A stretch of DNA of 64,000 nucleotides from Antedon mediterranea. Taxonomy: Eukaryota; Echinodermata; Crinoidea; Comatulida; Antedonidae. Every line of letters begins with the position of its first letter. The stretch's first letter is position 1. The position numbers were made by a program, and so were the translations under genes. The DNA is taken from the NCBI RefSeq assembly GCF_964355755.1, contig NC_092678.1, positions 11,816,922 to 11,880,921 of the forward strand, read 5' to 3'. The notes under the pieces were generated by a model, which was not told the origin of the DNA, searched no databases, and saw only the letters and a program-made list of their open reading frames with translations. Below are positions 1 through 15,400 of the stretch, one piece after another.

Positions 1-424
1 ATGTTGTACCAGAATATTGGTTATCATTTCATTGCACAATTCTTGTTTGTATGTGAAGTATGTAAGTTATTAAGGTGTGTATTTTATCTATCATACAATA
101 CATTTTGTCATTTTTACTCTATCTATTACCAAATCAGGATTTGACAAAAATTCCAGAAATAGGTGTTTACATTTGTTATAATATCTGGTATGGTAGGCAT
201 ACTTTTGCAATGCCATGCTTAGAGAAAATTTTTAGAATTTATATTACTTTTATATACTTTTTTCCCAGTACTGGTAATATTATTAATGTATTGTTACTAC
301 TACTACTACTACCACAAAATAAATGATTAATAAATTATGAAATTAGGCAGTTTCTTTGTGATTTAAATTTAGCCTATTACAAAATATTTTGTATGACTTT
401 AGAATTTATATTTGTTACTTTTAG
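1..424. other. No exon recognised
   Basis: AT-rich sequence upstream of the first exon I can support. I see no coding exon with usable splice sites here. A short TAC-type microsatellite lies near 294-312. It is probably intron of the EGF receptor gene that continues to the right. Confidence 0.4.
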
Positions 425-3400
425 AATCGCAATGGTGAACTTAGGGAATGCCATGTTAAACAGATGTCACTTAATACTTTAACATCTCAGCGTAAGTACC
501 TGAATTTTTACTTTTAAAAATAGGTCTATTATAGGTCTTTTCAATTAAAAATAACCAATGCATTTATACATACATTATGCTTAATTCTGAGATAGCCATG
601 CGCAGCATAAAACACTTACTCACACTAGCTGTCTCAGATGCACTGCGATAGGTAGAAAGTTATTATACTTAATAGAAGAAACAATGCATTATTTTGGTTA
701 TATATAGCCCCTAAATATCTAGATGGTATATATGTTTGGTTATGGTAAAAAAAGGTTATTAGATGCTGTCCATGGCTAACAGGTTATTAGATGCTGTCCA
801 TGGCTAACAGGTTATTAGATGCTGTCCATGGCTAACAGGTTATTAGATGCTGTCCATGGCTAACAGGTTATTAGATGTTGTCCATGGCTAACAGGTTATT
901 AGATGCTGTCCATGGCTAACAGGTTATTAGATGCTGTCCATGGCTAACAGGTTATTAGATGCTGTCCATGGCTAACAGGTTATTAGATGCTGTCCATGGC
1001 TAACAGGTTATTAGATGCTGTCCATGGCTAACAGGTTATTAGATGCTGTCCATGGCTAACAGGTTATTAGATGCTGTCCATGGCTAACAGGTTATTAGAT
1101 GCTGTCCATGGCTAACAGGTTATTAGATGCTGTCCATGGCTAACAGGTTATTAGATGCTGTCCATGGCTAACAGGTTATTAGATGCTGTCCATGGCTAAC
1201 AGGTTATTAGATGCTGTCCATGGCTAACAGGTTATTAGATGCTGTCCATGGCTAACAGGTTAAATTCCAAAGTGCATACAATTGTGGGTTTTAAGAATTT
1301 TATTTGACACTATTCTTTTTCTAATGCCTAAAGGTAGATAGAAAGATATTTAGAAAGTTTGTTATAGAACACTAGGTAAAAGATTGGCCCCAAGCAAATA
1401 AGGCTTAACAAAAATAATAAAATAATAAAAATAAATAAAATAAAAAACTAGCTATAGCAAAGATTTAAATCAAAAAAGCCAAGTACATATTAGCTATAAC
1501 AAAGAATTGAAGAAAAATAAAGCTAAAAATTGAAAAAGCAATTTTAAGCAATTAAAAATAATTAAAGCAATTAGCGGTAACAAAATACAAAGCAAATAAA
1601 GTAGTCCCAAAAAATAAAGCTAAAAAAAGTTAAACTAGAAGGGCACTTAGAAAGTGCAAACCTCTGCCTTATATGCATATGAACATTTAATGACATGTTC
1701 CCATACAGCTATGCAACCATTCTTTAAAATCTTTGAGTAATCCTGCTAACTAAACAAATATAGAAAAGAAAGAAAGAAGCAAAAATGCACACAAACATAA
1801 TTATGTGATCAACCACATAAACCTCACGTGGAGGTAATAAAATAGCTCAAATACAATGTTTTTTTTAAATGTTTTATTCTGCTTTATTTTTTATTACTAT
1901 AAGCATGTATGCACACTGTTTTGAATGCTTTATCTGTTTTACAAAGATAAATGTTTTTATTACCACAAATTTGTATGCTTATATAGGTAGTGGAACATTT
2001 ATGAATATATAATCACGACCTCCTGAAACAACCACATTTTAAGACCTCTAACACTGACTAAATCTCTGTTAAAAGTTAATTAAACTATAACAAGTTTAAT
2101 TTTATTATAATTTTTCAAATTGTTTATTATAGGATGTTCAGATGAACTACCAGACAAATTCTTTGCACCAGAAGAAGACATTCCAATGAGACTTGGCAAA
2201 AATGATGTTAAGGGATACTTTTCACAATCTTCTCTGAAAGATCCTTTAAAAATTAGGATTGATGTCAACATTTCAGAACAAAGTATGTCCAGTTTTCAAT
2301 TTATCAAGTTATCACAGGCTTATCCATCCAAATGAATGAGCACTAGCATATAGTATATTATAGTCTGTCAACCGTCTTGGATCCACCCCTGTGCTTTTGT
2401 GTTGTTAGTCTGTCAACCGTCTTGGATCCGCCCCTGTGCTTTTGTGTTGTTGGTCTGTCAACCGTCTTGGATCCACCCCTGTGCTTTTGTGTTGTTAGTC
2501 TGTCAACCATCTTGGATCCGCCCCTGTGCTTTTGTGTTGTTCATAGGGCTGAAGGAATGTGTTACTTTTCAACAACAATTGCAATATCGCTGTGTTTATA
2601 TTTGAAAACAAGTGTATGCTACTAAAATCATACATAAAAAATATAATGATGATTTTTTTTTATTCACTTTTACCAAAAAAATGGATTAAAACAAAAATTA
2701 CTTGAAAAAACAATGAGTTTGTGGTTATATTATATTATCCGTAAATTATTATTTAGTTTGTATTATTTTCTACGAAAGTGAATTTATTAAAACTGAAAAA
2801 TGGACTATTCAAAGTCTGATTTTATTATTCTTTATGTTTTTGGAGGACAATATATCTTTAATCTACTTTAATATAGGTGTATACAGATGTTATATTCCTG
2901 AAATATGGTAATGAACTGATGGCAATCATTATTGTCCTCTAATATTAAATTCAATAAACAATTACCGCTTACTTCAAACAGTATTTTTAATGATGCAAAA
3001 CTGCAGGTCAGATTATTATTATGAGAATTAACATACTCATGACTATAATAGACATTTTATTCAAAGATAATAGATACACTACTCAATAAGATGAAAAAAA
3101 TTAAATGCACTAAATTTGTGAGACGTAATCAATGTCTATTAGTATTATTATTCTATTAGATGCTTTTATATGCCTTAAAGCGTTCCTGCTGAAAAAGAAT
3201 TAAAATGAAAAATAAAAAAATTAATATTAAACAGTCAAAAATGTGAATTTAACTTCCATAATTTAAGCATTTATAGTCTGGCTAACTGTATATGACCGAG
3301 TGTAGTTCCAGCTGTGTCTGAATTTTTTCTTAATTAGAAAGTGAATTATTTCCGAGCATGAAAATACTTAATTAATTTGTTATTTATATCATAAGATGAT

Positions 3401-6400
3401 CATTACTCTACAGTTTAAATCACTCATACCTTGTTTTACTGTAGCATATGGCTCAACAATATTATAGTGTTAGAATATTGATGTGATATGCTTACATCCT
3501 GATGCCATTCTATCTCAGTAACAAACAATATCCTCATGTGATCTTCTAAAGTTAACCAACTTTTTAATCTAAAGCATTAGTTGTTGTCTGCTTATATTAT
3601 TATGAGAGAGAAAATGTGGTTTAAATACTTTCCACCAGAACGCTATAAATTACTGTATCTTGTGTTTTTTTTATTTATAATCTTTGGTTTAATTATAGAG
3701 CTCATAAAAAATCCTTTATCTCATAATAATACATGTAATACTCATGTATATTTTTTTAATGAAATTTGAGATTAAATTATTGATTTCGCTTTTTTTAAAC
3801 ATTTCCTATGCAGTATAAATAAGGCAATGGTACAATGAATTGATGTTTTGGTGGTGATACAGTATTCCTGCAATACACTAAAAAGCTGTAGCTTGGTGGT
3901 TAACATGGGTCCTGTTCCTGTTGCATAAAAATAATCGGTTAAAAATGGTGTGAAGTACATAACTCCAATTTCCTGGAAGCAGAACAGGACAATTTTGTGG
4001 TAACTGGTTAAAAGGCAGAGCAAAATAACCGGTTAAAAACACCCATTCAATTCGGTGTTAGAACGCCATTTAACCGGTTATTGCTGGACAACTTTTAGCT
4101 GCAACACAAAATAATGGTTATTTGATTGACAGCTACTGACCTCGAGTCAACTACACTTCAGTAATGTTTGAATTAACTGCCAGGACCAATTGTATTTTGG
4201 GTAATTCTAACGATTTTTGTCAACAAACACCCACTGATTTAAACGGTTATTTTGGAGCAAAAATTGAGCAGAAATGCAGTCAATATAAAAATTAGATTTT
4301 GGAAATAATCGGGTTATTCTGCGCAGACACATACTTGCATTCAATCCATAGGTCCGGGCTTTAATCCTGACCTAGTGTCAAGGTTTTGTAATCACGACTC
4401 CACTCCCTAAGCCTCAAATGACACTTTGATGATGACACTAGTTTAACATTCTTTACACTCTGTTGGATGCGTATGAAATAAAAACAAAAAAACAAATAAT
4501 AATACAAAACCTCTGAAAAAGTACAAGATCATTCCAATTCCACAATTGGTTTATCTAAATATTGTTGAGCCACTCTTTATCAAAAAGGTCTTATAGCACT
4601 TTACCGTAGATAAAAGAAAAGAATAAAACTGTTGAGTTTTGAAAAGAGATTTTGACTTTCTCAACCTTGATGAATGACATCAAATACCATAAGGTAGTGG
4701 AATTTGTTTAGACACTCTGGATGAACAAAGCAGCTAGGCTGACAAATAGATAAGATCTTGAAGATCGCAATTGCGTCCAGCCAAGTTTTGGAGACATTCA
4801 TTGTACTGTCCTCAAATTGCGATGATTCAAATATTCAACTACTGTATTACTTGTTTATGTATGGTACAACTGTGTAATGAATATTTTAAAAATCAAAATG
4901 TATATTTTATATATGTGTTAGCAATAATCTGAGCAATAATATGTTTTTTCATTCTTTATTTCGTAAATACTAATACAACTATAAAATATCTAAATGTGTG
5001 TTAAATCAATTTTTTGATCAAAGATTTTTGTTTGATTTTCCAGGTCATAATCGTATTAATGGCATATATATTGAAGTAATAGACAGCAGGGCCAGCACTC
5101 TGCATTGCTTTCTATTGGATTTCAATGGAACATTGAAACTGAATGACATCATTCCAACATACTCAACAGGCGGTGATAGGGTATTTTATATTGATCTACA
5201 TTTTGATAAAAAAAATTAATTATTTTAAAGTATTTAAATCTACAATGTACTATATTTTATTTGGTTTGGTGTTTAATCCTAGCATACACATCCAGAGCTC
5301 TTCAGCCACACAAATGTTTTTTCTTTTTAATTAGATGTCAATTGAAGGACCCGTGGACATAGGTATAAATTAAAGTTCCATCGAGCAAAGTTAAACTTGA
5401 GAAGGAATTATTTTTCGTTTAGAGTTGTACTTTTGTGGAATGGTTTTTCAGATTATGTTGTTTCAGCTAGTTCTTTAAATTTGTTAAAAAATAGACTAAA
5501 TTAGGCTTGGGTAAACCATCCATTAAAGTTCACATCATTTGTACAATATGACATGATAACCGCGATGGGCTTACAAGCCATGCTTTGCCTCAATTTGCCT
5601 CTATTCATACGACTATGAGGGATTGCAAGTAAACAAGTAAATTGATTTCCAAAGATTGGAGAATAGACAGGACTATTAATTACACATGTAACGTTCTGTC
5701 TTTAACATTTGTATATTTTTTTCATTGTTTTAAAGGTTTTTTCATTTTTTCCTTGCATTACTGCATCCAAAGAAACAAAATACAGTGTTGTTGCTTTTCC
5801 GTTACCACTTTTGAATCAACCAACTGATACACCAAAAAAAAATTACCAGTATAGTAAGTAAAATATTACTCTTTCTAATTACAGAAATTAATTACATATC
5901 TTTAAGGGCTGTTTCAATACTCCAATTATCAATGTGAAAATTAAAATTGTGAATACAGTTTTACCAATGCCTGTCCCTTTTACCTACAGTTTTATCAGTA
6001 AAGTTATAATTTGTTTGATTTTTTATAAATGTTTGTTATGTGGCATGTTATTATGGAAGAAGATAAACAAAATTGAAACGAAAACATCAATGTATCTATG
6101 TATAGTCAGATTGAATATACTGCTTGACAAGAATACAGCTTGAATATTTTTATAATTTTTATAAATGTTATTCAGTTGACAACCAACAGTGATGAAACTG
6201 CCACTAGCAGGTTGAATCTAAACATAATAATTTATAATAATATATTCATATTTGCAACAATAACAAAGATTGGAACATCACAGAGATTAAACATTTTACC
6301 CTTAAATACATATCAATCAAAATAAATCAATATCCAAACAAGTAACAAGCACACTATTAAATGTGTCAGGTAACCGCTGAAAAATACTGTTCTTTTTGTG

Positions 6401-9400
6401 AATTCAACACGGCCACTAGGATCGTGAAGCAAACACTGATGCGAGTACGAGCAACAACAGGCCATCATAAACAAAATTGAAAGAATTGTAAAATATAAAA
6501 ATACCATATCAAAGAGAAACAATACATGCTTTTTTTTTATCATTTTCATGAATAAATATTCTATTGAAAGTCAAGTGTGACTTTTTCTAAATACAATATA
6601 GGCCTAATGGAACAGAACAATTAAACAAGACCTTATATCAATATGAGATGCATTGTTTGTTAGGCTTTTGTCTGGTGATAATTTTACCTATTGTGGTTTG
6701 AGTAGTTAATATACTTTTTGGTTTGACAGTTTTTATAATTATATTTAGTTCCTTTAAAAACCATGTGTTCTATATTTGAACCCCATAACGTATACAATTT
6801 AATTATAAACCATGTGTTCTATATTTGAACCCCATAACGTATACAATTTAATTATAATTTGATGTGTAATGAGAATTGTACAGATCTTCATGAACCAGTA
6901 AAATACTCTCTCTCATTGTGATTTATCAATATGATTTTTTTTTAAGGATTAGATTGGCTTACATGGCAGATAGAGACGTGCATAGCCAGTAAGTTTTTAA
7001 AACAATTAATTTCTCTTCTATGTCAGCTAAACCTAGGCAGATCCAACTCAAGATGCTGTATTTTTCGAGTCGGGTTGGTGAACATCAGTCCAAAATACGC
7101 AGAATTTTTTCCAAAATACGTCAAGTTGAGGGCGCTATACTAATCCAAAATACGCGAGTCTTTCCAAAATACGTCAACTTGAGGGCGCTATTCATTTCCA
7201 AAATACGCGATTTGTCCAAAATACGTCAATTTGCAATTTGGGACCGCTAGTAATTTTCCAAAATACGTCAACTTGAGGGCGGCAAACTTTTTTCCAAAAT
7301 ACGAGAGCCTTTCCAAATGTATCATATTGAAAGTGTAAGGTAAAATTACAGTTTAATGTATTAAAAAAAAGTTTCTTAGAGTAAAACAAACAAGTACATT
7401 TTAGTTATAAATGAAAGTATTGGAAGGCAGAATTTTTTGTAAATAAAATGTCATAGAGTAGCCAATTATTATTTTTCAATGTAATCATTTATTACTGAAT
7501 AAAAACAAATATGTGCCAACATCAGTCAATAGACAGTGCCTATAATATACATTAATAATGTCTGAACGATGTACGATTGCATTGCCAGACGTAGCTAGTT
7601 TAAATGAGGCATAAACCGGCTACAAAAGCAGCATGTACGTATATAGTATTTAAGCATAGTCTTGGGCATGTGTTATATATTTGGTGATCTACAAAATCGA
7701 TATTTTTCCCGAGCTCGACAGACTAACATCGCTTTCAATTTAATGTACAGTACTTATGGTCAAATAAGTTACCTAATCTGAAATCTAACATAATAGTTAT
7801 TTCATATAATATATAATAATAATAAAAAGCATATGGTATTGTAATTAAAATAATATCAATAATTGGTTAGAAGAAGTATTTAAATCGCGTATTTTGGAAA
7901 ATGAATAGCGCTCTCAAGTTGACGTATTTTGGAAAATTACAAGCGGTTCCAAATTGACGTATTTTGGACAAATCGCGTATTTTGGAAAATGACTAGCGCC
8001 CTCAACTTGACGTATTTTGGACAATTCGCGTATTTTGGAAAATGAATAGCGCCCTCAAGTCGACGTATTTTGGAAAGACTCGCGTATTTTGGATTAGTAT
8101 AGCGCCCTCAACTTTACGTATTTTGGAAAAAATTCTGCGTATTTTGGACTGAATTTCACCAACCCTATTGTATTTTTCTGGGATCCTTTCTTCTTTTTTT
8201 AATCCCCAGATTTATTGTTATTTATCTATGTTATTTACCTCCGCCAATGAGGTATATGTAAGCGATCATGTGTGTTTGTTTTTCTGTTTGTTAGCAGGAT
8301 TACTCAAAAAGTGATTTCAAATTTTAAAGGCAATCCGGATGATGATCCCAATTCTGGACCACTTTTTAGTATTATTTTCAGACCTGCTAGTGATAAAAGA
8401 TAGGACAGAATTTTCAAAAGCCGGCAAGCAGTCTTAAAGTAACAAGTAAACTTAAATTACATTTTCTCAAGAACTACTTGTCCAAAAAACTTTATTTTTG
8501 TACAAGAGGCAAGAATTATAATTTGTTATTTGTAATTTTAAAACATAATTTGATTTAATTTTAAGCTTTTTTAAAATGAATAGTTTTAAAAAACTATTTC
8601 TTTTTCAAATTCACCTGTTTATCTTTGGCGTTCCTGTTCTATTAGTCAACTGAAACTGTTTCTAGTTTCTTATTTATTCCATTATTGTTAAAACCTTAAA
8701 AGGAAAGTGACTATATGTTATTTTGAATTTAATTATTTTGAACTGAAACTAATTATAAAAATTTAGTGATTAAAAACATTTGTTGAATTTTTAAAATTTA
8801 ACTTTGGTATAGTGTAACTGAATGTGATACTGAGAGCATAATAATATGAAATATCTATATAATTATTAGAATCAACTTAATTTTCACATTTTTAACCGTT
8901 TAAAGATGAAAAAAAATTTATCGCAATAGTATTTACTTTTACATAAAATGTAGTTTGTGACCTTAAATAAGGTAAATAAATGTATATGTATATACAATCA
9001 AGAATGCTTTTCTGCCATCTAAAAATACGGCTATTGATTTGTGACCTGTGACAGTATATGTCCTGGATAGTCTGTGAAACATCAGTAAGCCCTGTGGATT
9101 ACATTAATTGTACACCTTACCTGGATGAGTAATAATACCTATTCATAAGTGAGAACCATGAAATCCTGCTTGAATGGTATGCTGCCATCTGTATGTCAAC
9201 TTAAAATCTCAAGCTTTACCTGAGCACTCCATTATCAACTTAAAATCTCAAGCTTCACCTGAGCACTCCATTCTCAACTGAGAATCTCAAGCTTTACCTG
9301 AGCACTCCATTCTCAACTGAGAATCTCAAGCTTTACCTGAGCACTCCATTCTCAACTGAGAATCTCAAGCTTTACCTGAGCACTCCATTCTCTATTACCT

Positions 9401-12400
9401 GAGCACTCCATTCTCTATTTCTTTTTAACATTTTTTTTATTTCAGTATTCATTTTCACTTTAAATTACATTTAACAATTATTTTATATTTTATCTATTTT
9501 AACAGACAGCATAATGTACCTTGATGATGCACAATTAACGATTGGTTTTGGTCGTTTGGAGTTAAAAATCAATTCATCATCTCTCTTTAATTACAACTGC
9601 CCTCTAAGTTTTACTCTTGACAACCATCATGGAGAAAAGGAGGTATATTAAAGTTATGGTTCTTGTTGCTGTAATAGTGCCCTCTTCTAAGTTTGAAAAA
9701 AATACTCCCCCATTTATATTCAGAAAAAAATTACAATAAAATATTTTATAATATAGATATCAAAATGAGATAGGATATTCTTTTTTCAATTCAACAAAAT
9801 GCTATAATTGTGTAACCTCCACAATTGTTATCTTTGACACTCTATTCACATTCTATCTATATTTATATTAGGTTAATTCAATATTTTTGAAAAAAATTAC
9901 CGGTAGTAATTTACCCATTTATTCAACTACAAGAGTGGTTTTCGTTTCATATCCTATTTTTGCTGAGCACTGTTTTATTTGCTTTCACTAAGTCCTCGTG
10001 AATGTGTGATTTTTCTGATCTCTTATTTGACACTGAATTATAAACTATTTGTAATTTCATTGGAGCAAAAAACAGGAAGAAATAGTTGTTGCACATAAAA
10101 TATGCAAATGCTTTCGGTTCAAAAAGACTTTGTATGTTTGTTTAAATGAACATTCATATTTCACAAGATGTGTGTAAAACATACTTTTATATTAACCTTA
10201 TAGAATGTCTTCTTTGATAATGGCATAGCATTGAGGAGTGACGTTCAATCAGGGCTGTATGAATTGAAGGTATGATTATGAATATATTTAGAAGATAGTT
10301 TTCAAATAATAATAATACTATTTGGTCAGATGTTTACCCTACTCTGACATTTGTTGTACCCTGTATTAAGTACATATTTTGAGAATTTACTTAATTACTG
10401 GGTAGGACTTGACCTCTGGATCACTAGTCTGGTGTTCATACCACTAACACCAACAGGATGATAATTTATTAAAACAACTTCATAGTGACTTTGTGTCGGG
10501 AGATTTTGGTGAGGTATTTCCATTACTGCTACTACTCTGATGTGATGTAATTTATCTAATAGTATAATAATAATACTATTTAATTTATAATCTATGGATC
10601 TTTCAGTAATAGCTTGATAATTTTTTCAGTTCTTTTTAGATGGTACTTTAGGAGGAAATACATATATTAAAAAGAAAATTAAGAAAGGTAAGAAATTTTG
10701 AGATTTAAAAAAATATAATTTAGTATCAATTATTTTGCAATAGTAAAGATTTTAACAAAAAATTGTAAGGAAAGAGATGTTTTACTTTTTTTTAATGTGA
10801 ACATTTTATACCATAATACATAAAGGCCTTGGCCATTGAATCTTGAGGTCCGGTGTTTCACATTTTTTTTACAGATTTGTTGATTCTTTATCAAATAAGC
10901 ATTTTAATAGTACACTTTCAACTTGATTAAATATATTTAATAAATAACTAGCAGTTTTAATATGTGGTTATGCATGGGAAAAGTAATTGTGATAAAAGCA
11001 CACTTTGATAAAAGTAAATCTGGCAAATTATTAAAATCAAAACAAATTGTATCAAGAATAAAATTCCGAACTATTTACAGGCATTGATTGCAACATCAAG
11101 AAATGATTTTTACAATATATTTTGGACATACTGTGTAAGTTTCATTAAGGTATGAGATTACTATATGCCCCATTGAGGCTGATTTTTAACTGGACCTGTA
11201 TCACATTTTAATTTAATTCTTGTTTTAAGATTATTCAATGAAAGGCAGATGTCTTTCATTTCCATGTGGAATGACAGCAGTTTGTAACCAGCATAAAAAT
11301 GAGCACTACTGTTCTTGTCAGCCAGGGCAAGTGCTCAAAGAAGAAACTAACTGCTTCATTGGTATGTAAAAAAGACAGATCACTTAACTATCCTACCTCA
11401 GCCATCAAGCCTCATATTTCTACAATTTATTGTTTACAAATGGTACTTTGTCTGCTTCCTTGGCAAAACAAAAATTGTCAGGAAACAATCTCTCCAAAAT
11501 TATATTATTGTAAATAGCATTAAAAAAATGTACAACATTCAATTTGAAAAGAATTAGCCCTCCTTTTCAGTTTGCAACTTCTATCTCGAAAATAAGTCCA
11601 TATTAAGGAGTCGTAAAAAGCCCTTGAGCTTCTTTTCGAGGTTTTACGGTGTACATTTTTTGTTAATTTGCAATACCCTTAAACTAAATTTTATACTGCA
11701 GATGATCCATGTGAGGGAACCCCTTGTGGTGATGGTGGTACTTGTAAGAGGATTGAGACAAAGTCCAGGATCTTTCATACATGTACATGCTATCGAGGTT
11801 TTTATGCTGCATATAATACATGCATGGGTATGTACCACATAAAGTACATTTTCTGGGGATTAAAATCCCACAGTTAATATATTTACTTCTTATGCTCACA
11901 CTCTAGTTATAGTAATTTAAAGTGTTGTTGTATGCTTAGCAATGAATCGCCGAAACCAGTGCTGGTACATCTGAGAATGGAGCATACATAGATGTGCAGG
12001 GGTGTCACTTAACTATTATTTTTATTTACATAAAGTGTTCCCTGGCAAGGAACAACGTTTATACTATTTTATGTTCAAACAGTACCGACCAAAAAAAAAA
12101 ATAAGCTAACCTGATGAGGGAGTGACCATTGAATAATAAATCATATTCAATATTAGATTTGCATAGGTCTACAAAATAACATCGACACCAAGATAAACTG
12201 AATTTGATTGGAAAAACCTCAGCCAGGAGCACTGCTTTCTGTATATGTCGACCTATTTACTAATAGTACTGAACTCTGTCTTGGCTTAAGATCATCCACA
12301 AATATACTGCTTTAGTGGTTTATTGATCATTTAGATATTCATATTTCTCTCTTTTGTTTAATTTCAGTTGATCCCTGTGACAGTAATCCATGTGTTAATG

Positions 12401-15400
12401 GACAATGCCTGACAATTGAATCTGATTCTACTACTGGTCTTGAATATACATGTCAATGTTCTACTGGTTTTTATCATGTGCACAACACATGTAAAAGTGA
12501 GTTTTGAAAAATACACAATTTTCCAGAAAAAGGCTATAATTAAAGCCTGCTAACATTCTTTATCAACTGTTACTTTTTTGTTTATCTGTTTATTTAAAAG
12601 TCTTTTTCTTGAATAGCACACTAAACATACAAATTGTGCATTTAGCCTCCTCAATCTTGCCATGATAACAGTTTAAAATTTTGAATTCGTAGGAGATAAG
12701 TGATGCACTTAATTTTATTGGGGGTGATCCAAAACTCAAATAAAAAATTTAACAAGATAAAACAATCATGTAAAAACATGATTATTTATCACAAAAAGTC
12801 ACATAAAGCAGCTTATAATATCTTATATATCTTTATCTTACCTCTCTTCATGATTATTATAGCTATGATATAAATTTTACACTGCAGATGATCCATGTAA
12901 TGGAGGTCCCTGTGGTGATGGTGGTATTTGTAAGAGGATTGAGACAAAGCCCAGCATCTTTCATACATGTACATGCTATCGAGGTTTCTATGCTGCATAT
13001 AATACATGCATGGGTATGTACCACATAAAGTACATATTTTAAATGTGAAGTTCTATATCTTTCAGTTAATTTATTCTCTAATTCACAGAGTTATTATTTG
13101 TTATTTATTAGTGACATTGTGTAAAGTATTCTAAATAGATTATATAAAACAAACAAAATTTGGTTTATGTTTTTAATATTTTTGTTATGGGATTTTTTGT
13201 GAAAATACTATTTGCTATATCGAAAAATGTGTATCCTGTTTTGTAACCCCCTTCACCACCCTCTTCCCCCCCCCCCTTAGTGCCTGGACTATTGAGAAAG
13301 ATGTTTGTTTGCTGTGTATCATAAATATTCAATTGAATGTTGAAACAAAAATGATGAAGATATTTATAGCATGTTTTTGTAACTTTGTTCTATAAAAAGG
13401 AAAATAATCCATAAAAATGTGGTCTGTCATTTCTTTTATATTGAGATCTTCTTCATAATAAAAATTATTTGTGGTTTAATTTCAGTTGATCCCTGTTACA
13501 GTAATCCATGTGTTAATGGACAATGCCTGACAATTGAATCTGATTCTAATCTTGAATATACATGTCAATGTTCTACTGGTTTTTATCATGTGCACAACAC
13601 ATGTAAAAGTGAGTTTTGAAAAACTGTTACTTACCAGAAATTTAAGGCCGTGTGGTAGCAGTTGAAAAATTTGAAAATTCTGTTCAAATTGATTTGATAA
13701 AGGTTCATAGAACAGTAGTGTGTGATATATTTCCATTCATTGAAAGCCTTCGTGTTCAACTTGGCTCTGAGTCGTCAATATTTTAATGGAAATAGTATTC
13801 TCACATTCAGCTGAAAAACAATCGTCATTTAAATATTTAATGACAGCTATAATATATACTTTCAATTGAGTACATTTCATATTTTAGCTGATCCTTGCTA
13901 CCACAATCCCTGTGACAATGGAACATGTATTGTGCTTGTTAAAAGCTCTTCAGTTATAGATTACTCCTGTACATGTTATCTGGGATTCTACCTTGGTAAT
14001 GAGACTTGCCAATGTAAGTATTTAGTTCAATTTAATTTTAATTTACTTGGAACAATTTTAGAATTGTTACTCTTATAACTTCCCAGGGGCGGATCCAGGA
14101 TTTGAAGTGGGGAGCACTTAAAGCTCAGGTACAGGCATGAATTTTAAATATAATATTTGGTTAATTGTACATAAATCAAATATTTGTAACGAAAAAACAT
14201 GAATTTTCCTTAATATGGTCAAATAAAAAATTTGGCAAAATTCTTCCATAAAAACCAGGAAGACTTTTTTTCAGTAGTTAGGTAGTAAACCCAATGTAAT
14301 AACATGTCTGGTGACTCCCTAGAAGGTGAAAAAAGATGGTGGATATACAGTGGATAATTTTTACTATAGCATGAAAATAAAAATCTGAAGTTGAATAAAA
14401 ATACCAGAAATGTAATATTCAAGTTATATTACCTATATTTAGTCATCTGATAACATTTTTTACCACACTGTTTATTTTTCATAGCTTTTTAAAATGCCTC
14501 TCTATTTACAAAATTTGTGTACAAAAGAATAGAGATTTTACTGTGTAATTTGAACTATCCCCCCACTGATAAGAAAGTGCTTATTTTCAACAATTTCGTG
14601 TAACACAAATTAAATGCCAAAAATTATGAAACATCGGGGAAACTATAGATCGATAATTATTGGAATGTATGATCAATAGAAATGTTTTGCCCGCACCTGG
14701 CCTTTAAAGGGTTTTACCAGACTGAGAGATTGAGTACATGAGCCACATCCCCCTAAAACAGATAAGCAAATCGTTAGTAATGCCACAAAGTGACACTAAC
14801 CATGTAGTGGTTAGCTCACAGTCTCAAATTTGCCAAGGGAATATCTGAGACTGTTCATTCTGCTGATCTTTTACCGGTGACACGGTTTGAAAGTCATGGG
14901 AGGTTGCTCCGTAATAGTAACACAATTTCACAATACCATCCAGAACCGCCCGTTTCAGTAACAGTCCAATCCCTTATTTTATCCGCCTGCTTAACGCCTG
15001 ATCTACACTCATCTTTGTATTATTTATTATATTGTATGTTTCATATTTTGTATATTTTTATTGGTCTTAAGGTACATGCATGTAAAAGTTACCCACAATC
15101 TGGCCTTTGGCCACTAGTGGTAACTTGTGGCATGGTGGTTTTTAATGTTTTATATGAAATAAAGAAATAATTTAAAAAAATGTAAAAAACACATAATAAT
15201 GGACATTTTTATTAATTATTCTCTATAATTTCTATACTTTGATTTATTAATGTACAAATATTGCATACTTTATAGATGACTATTGCTATGATAATGTATG
15301 TTCTCCAGGATCAGACTGTGTGAATAATAACAATGGCTATACTTGCCAGTGCCTTTCTAGCTACATTCCACAAAATGGAAAATGTAAGTATCAAACTTTA

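Noticed and set aside
11090-11139. Possible receptor exon after TTTACAG
   Set aside because: In the required phase it meets TGA after nine codons, and the exons on either side join in phase without it.
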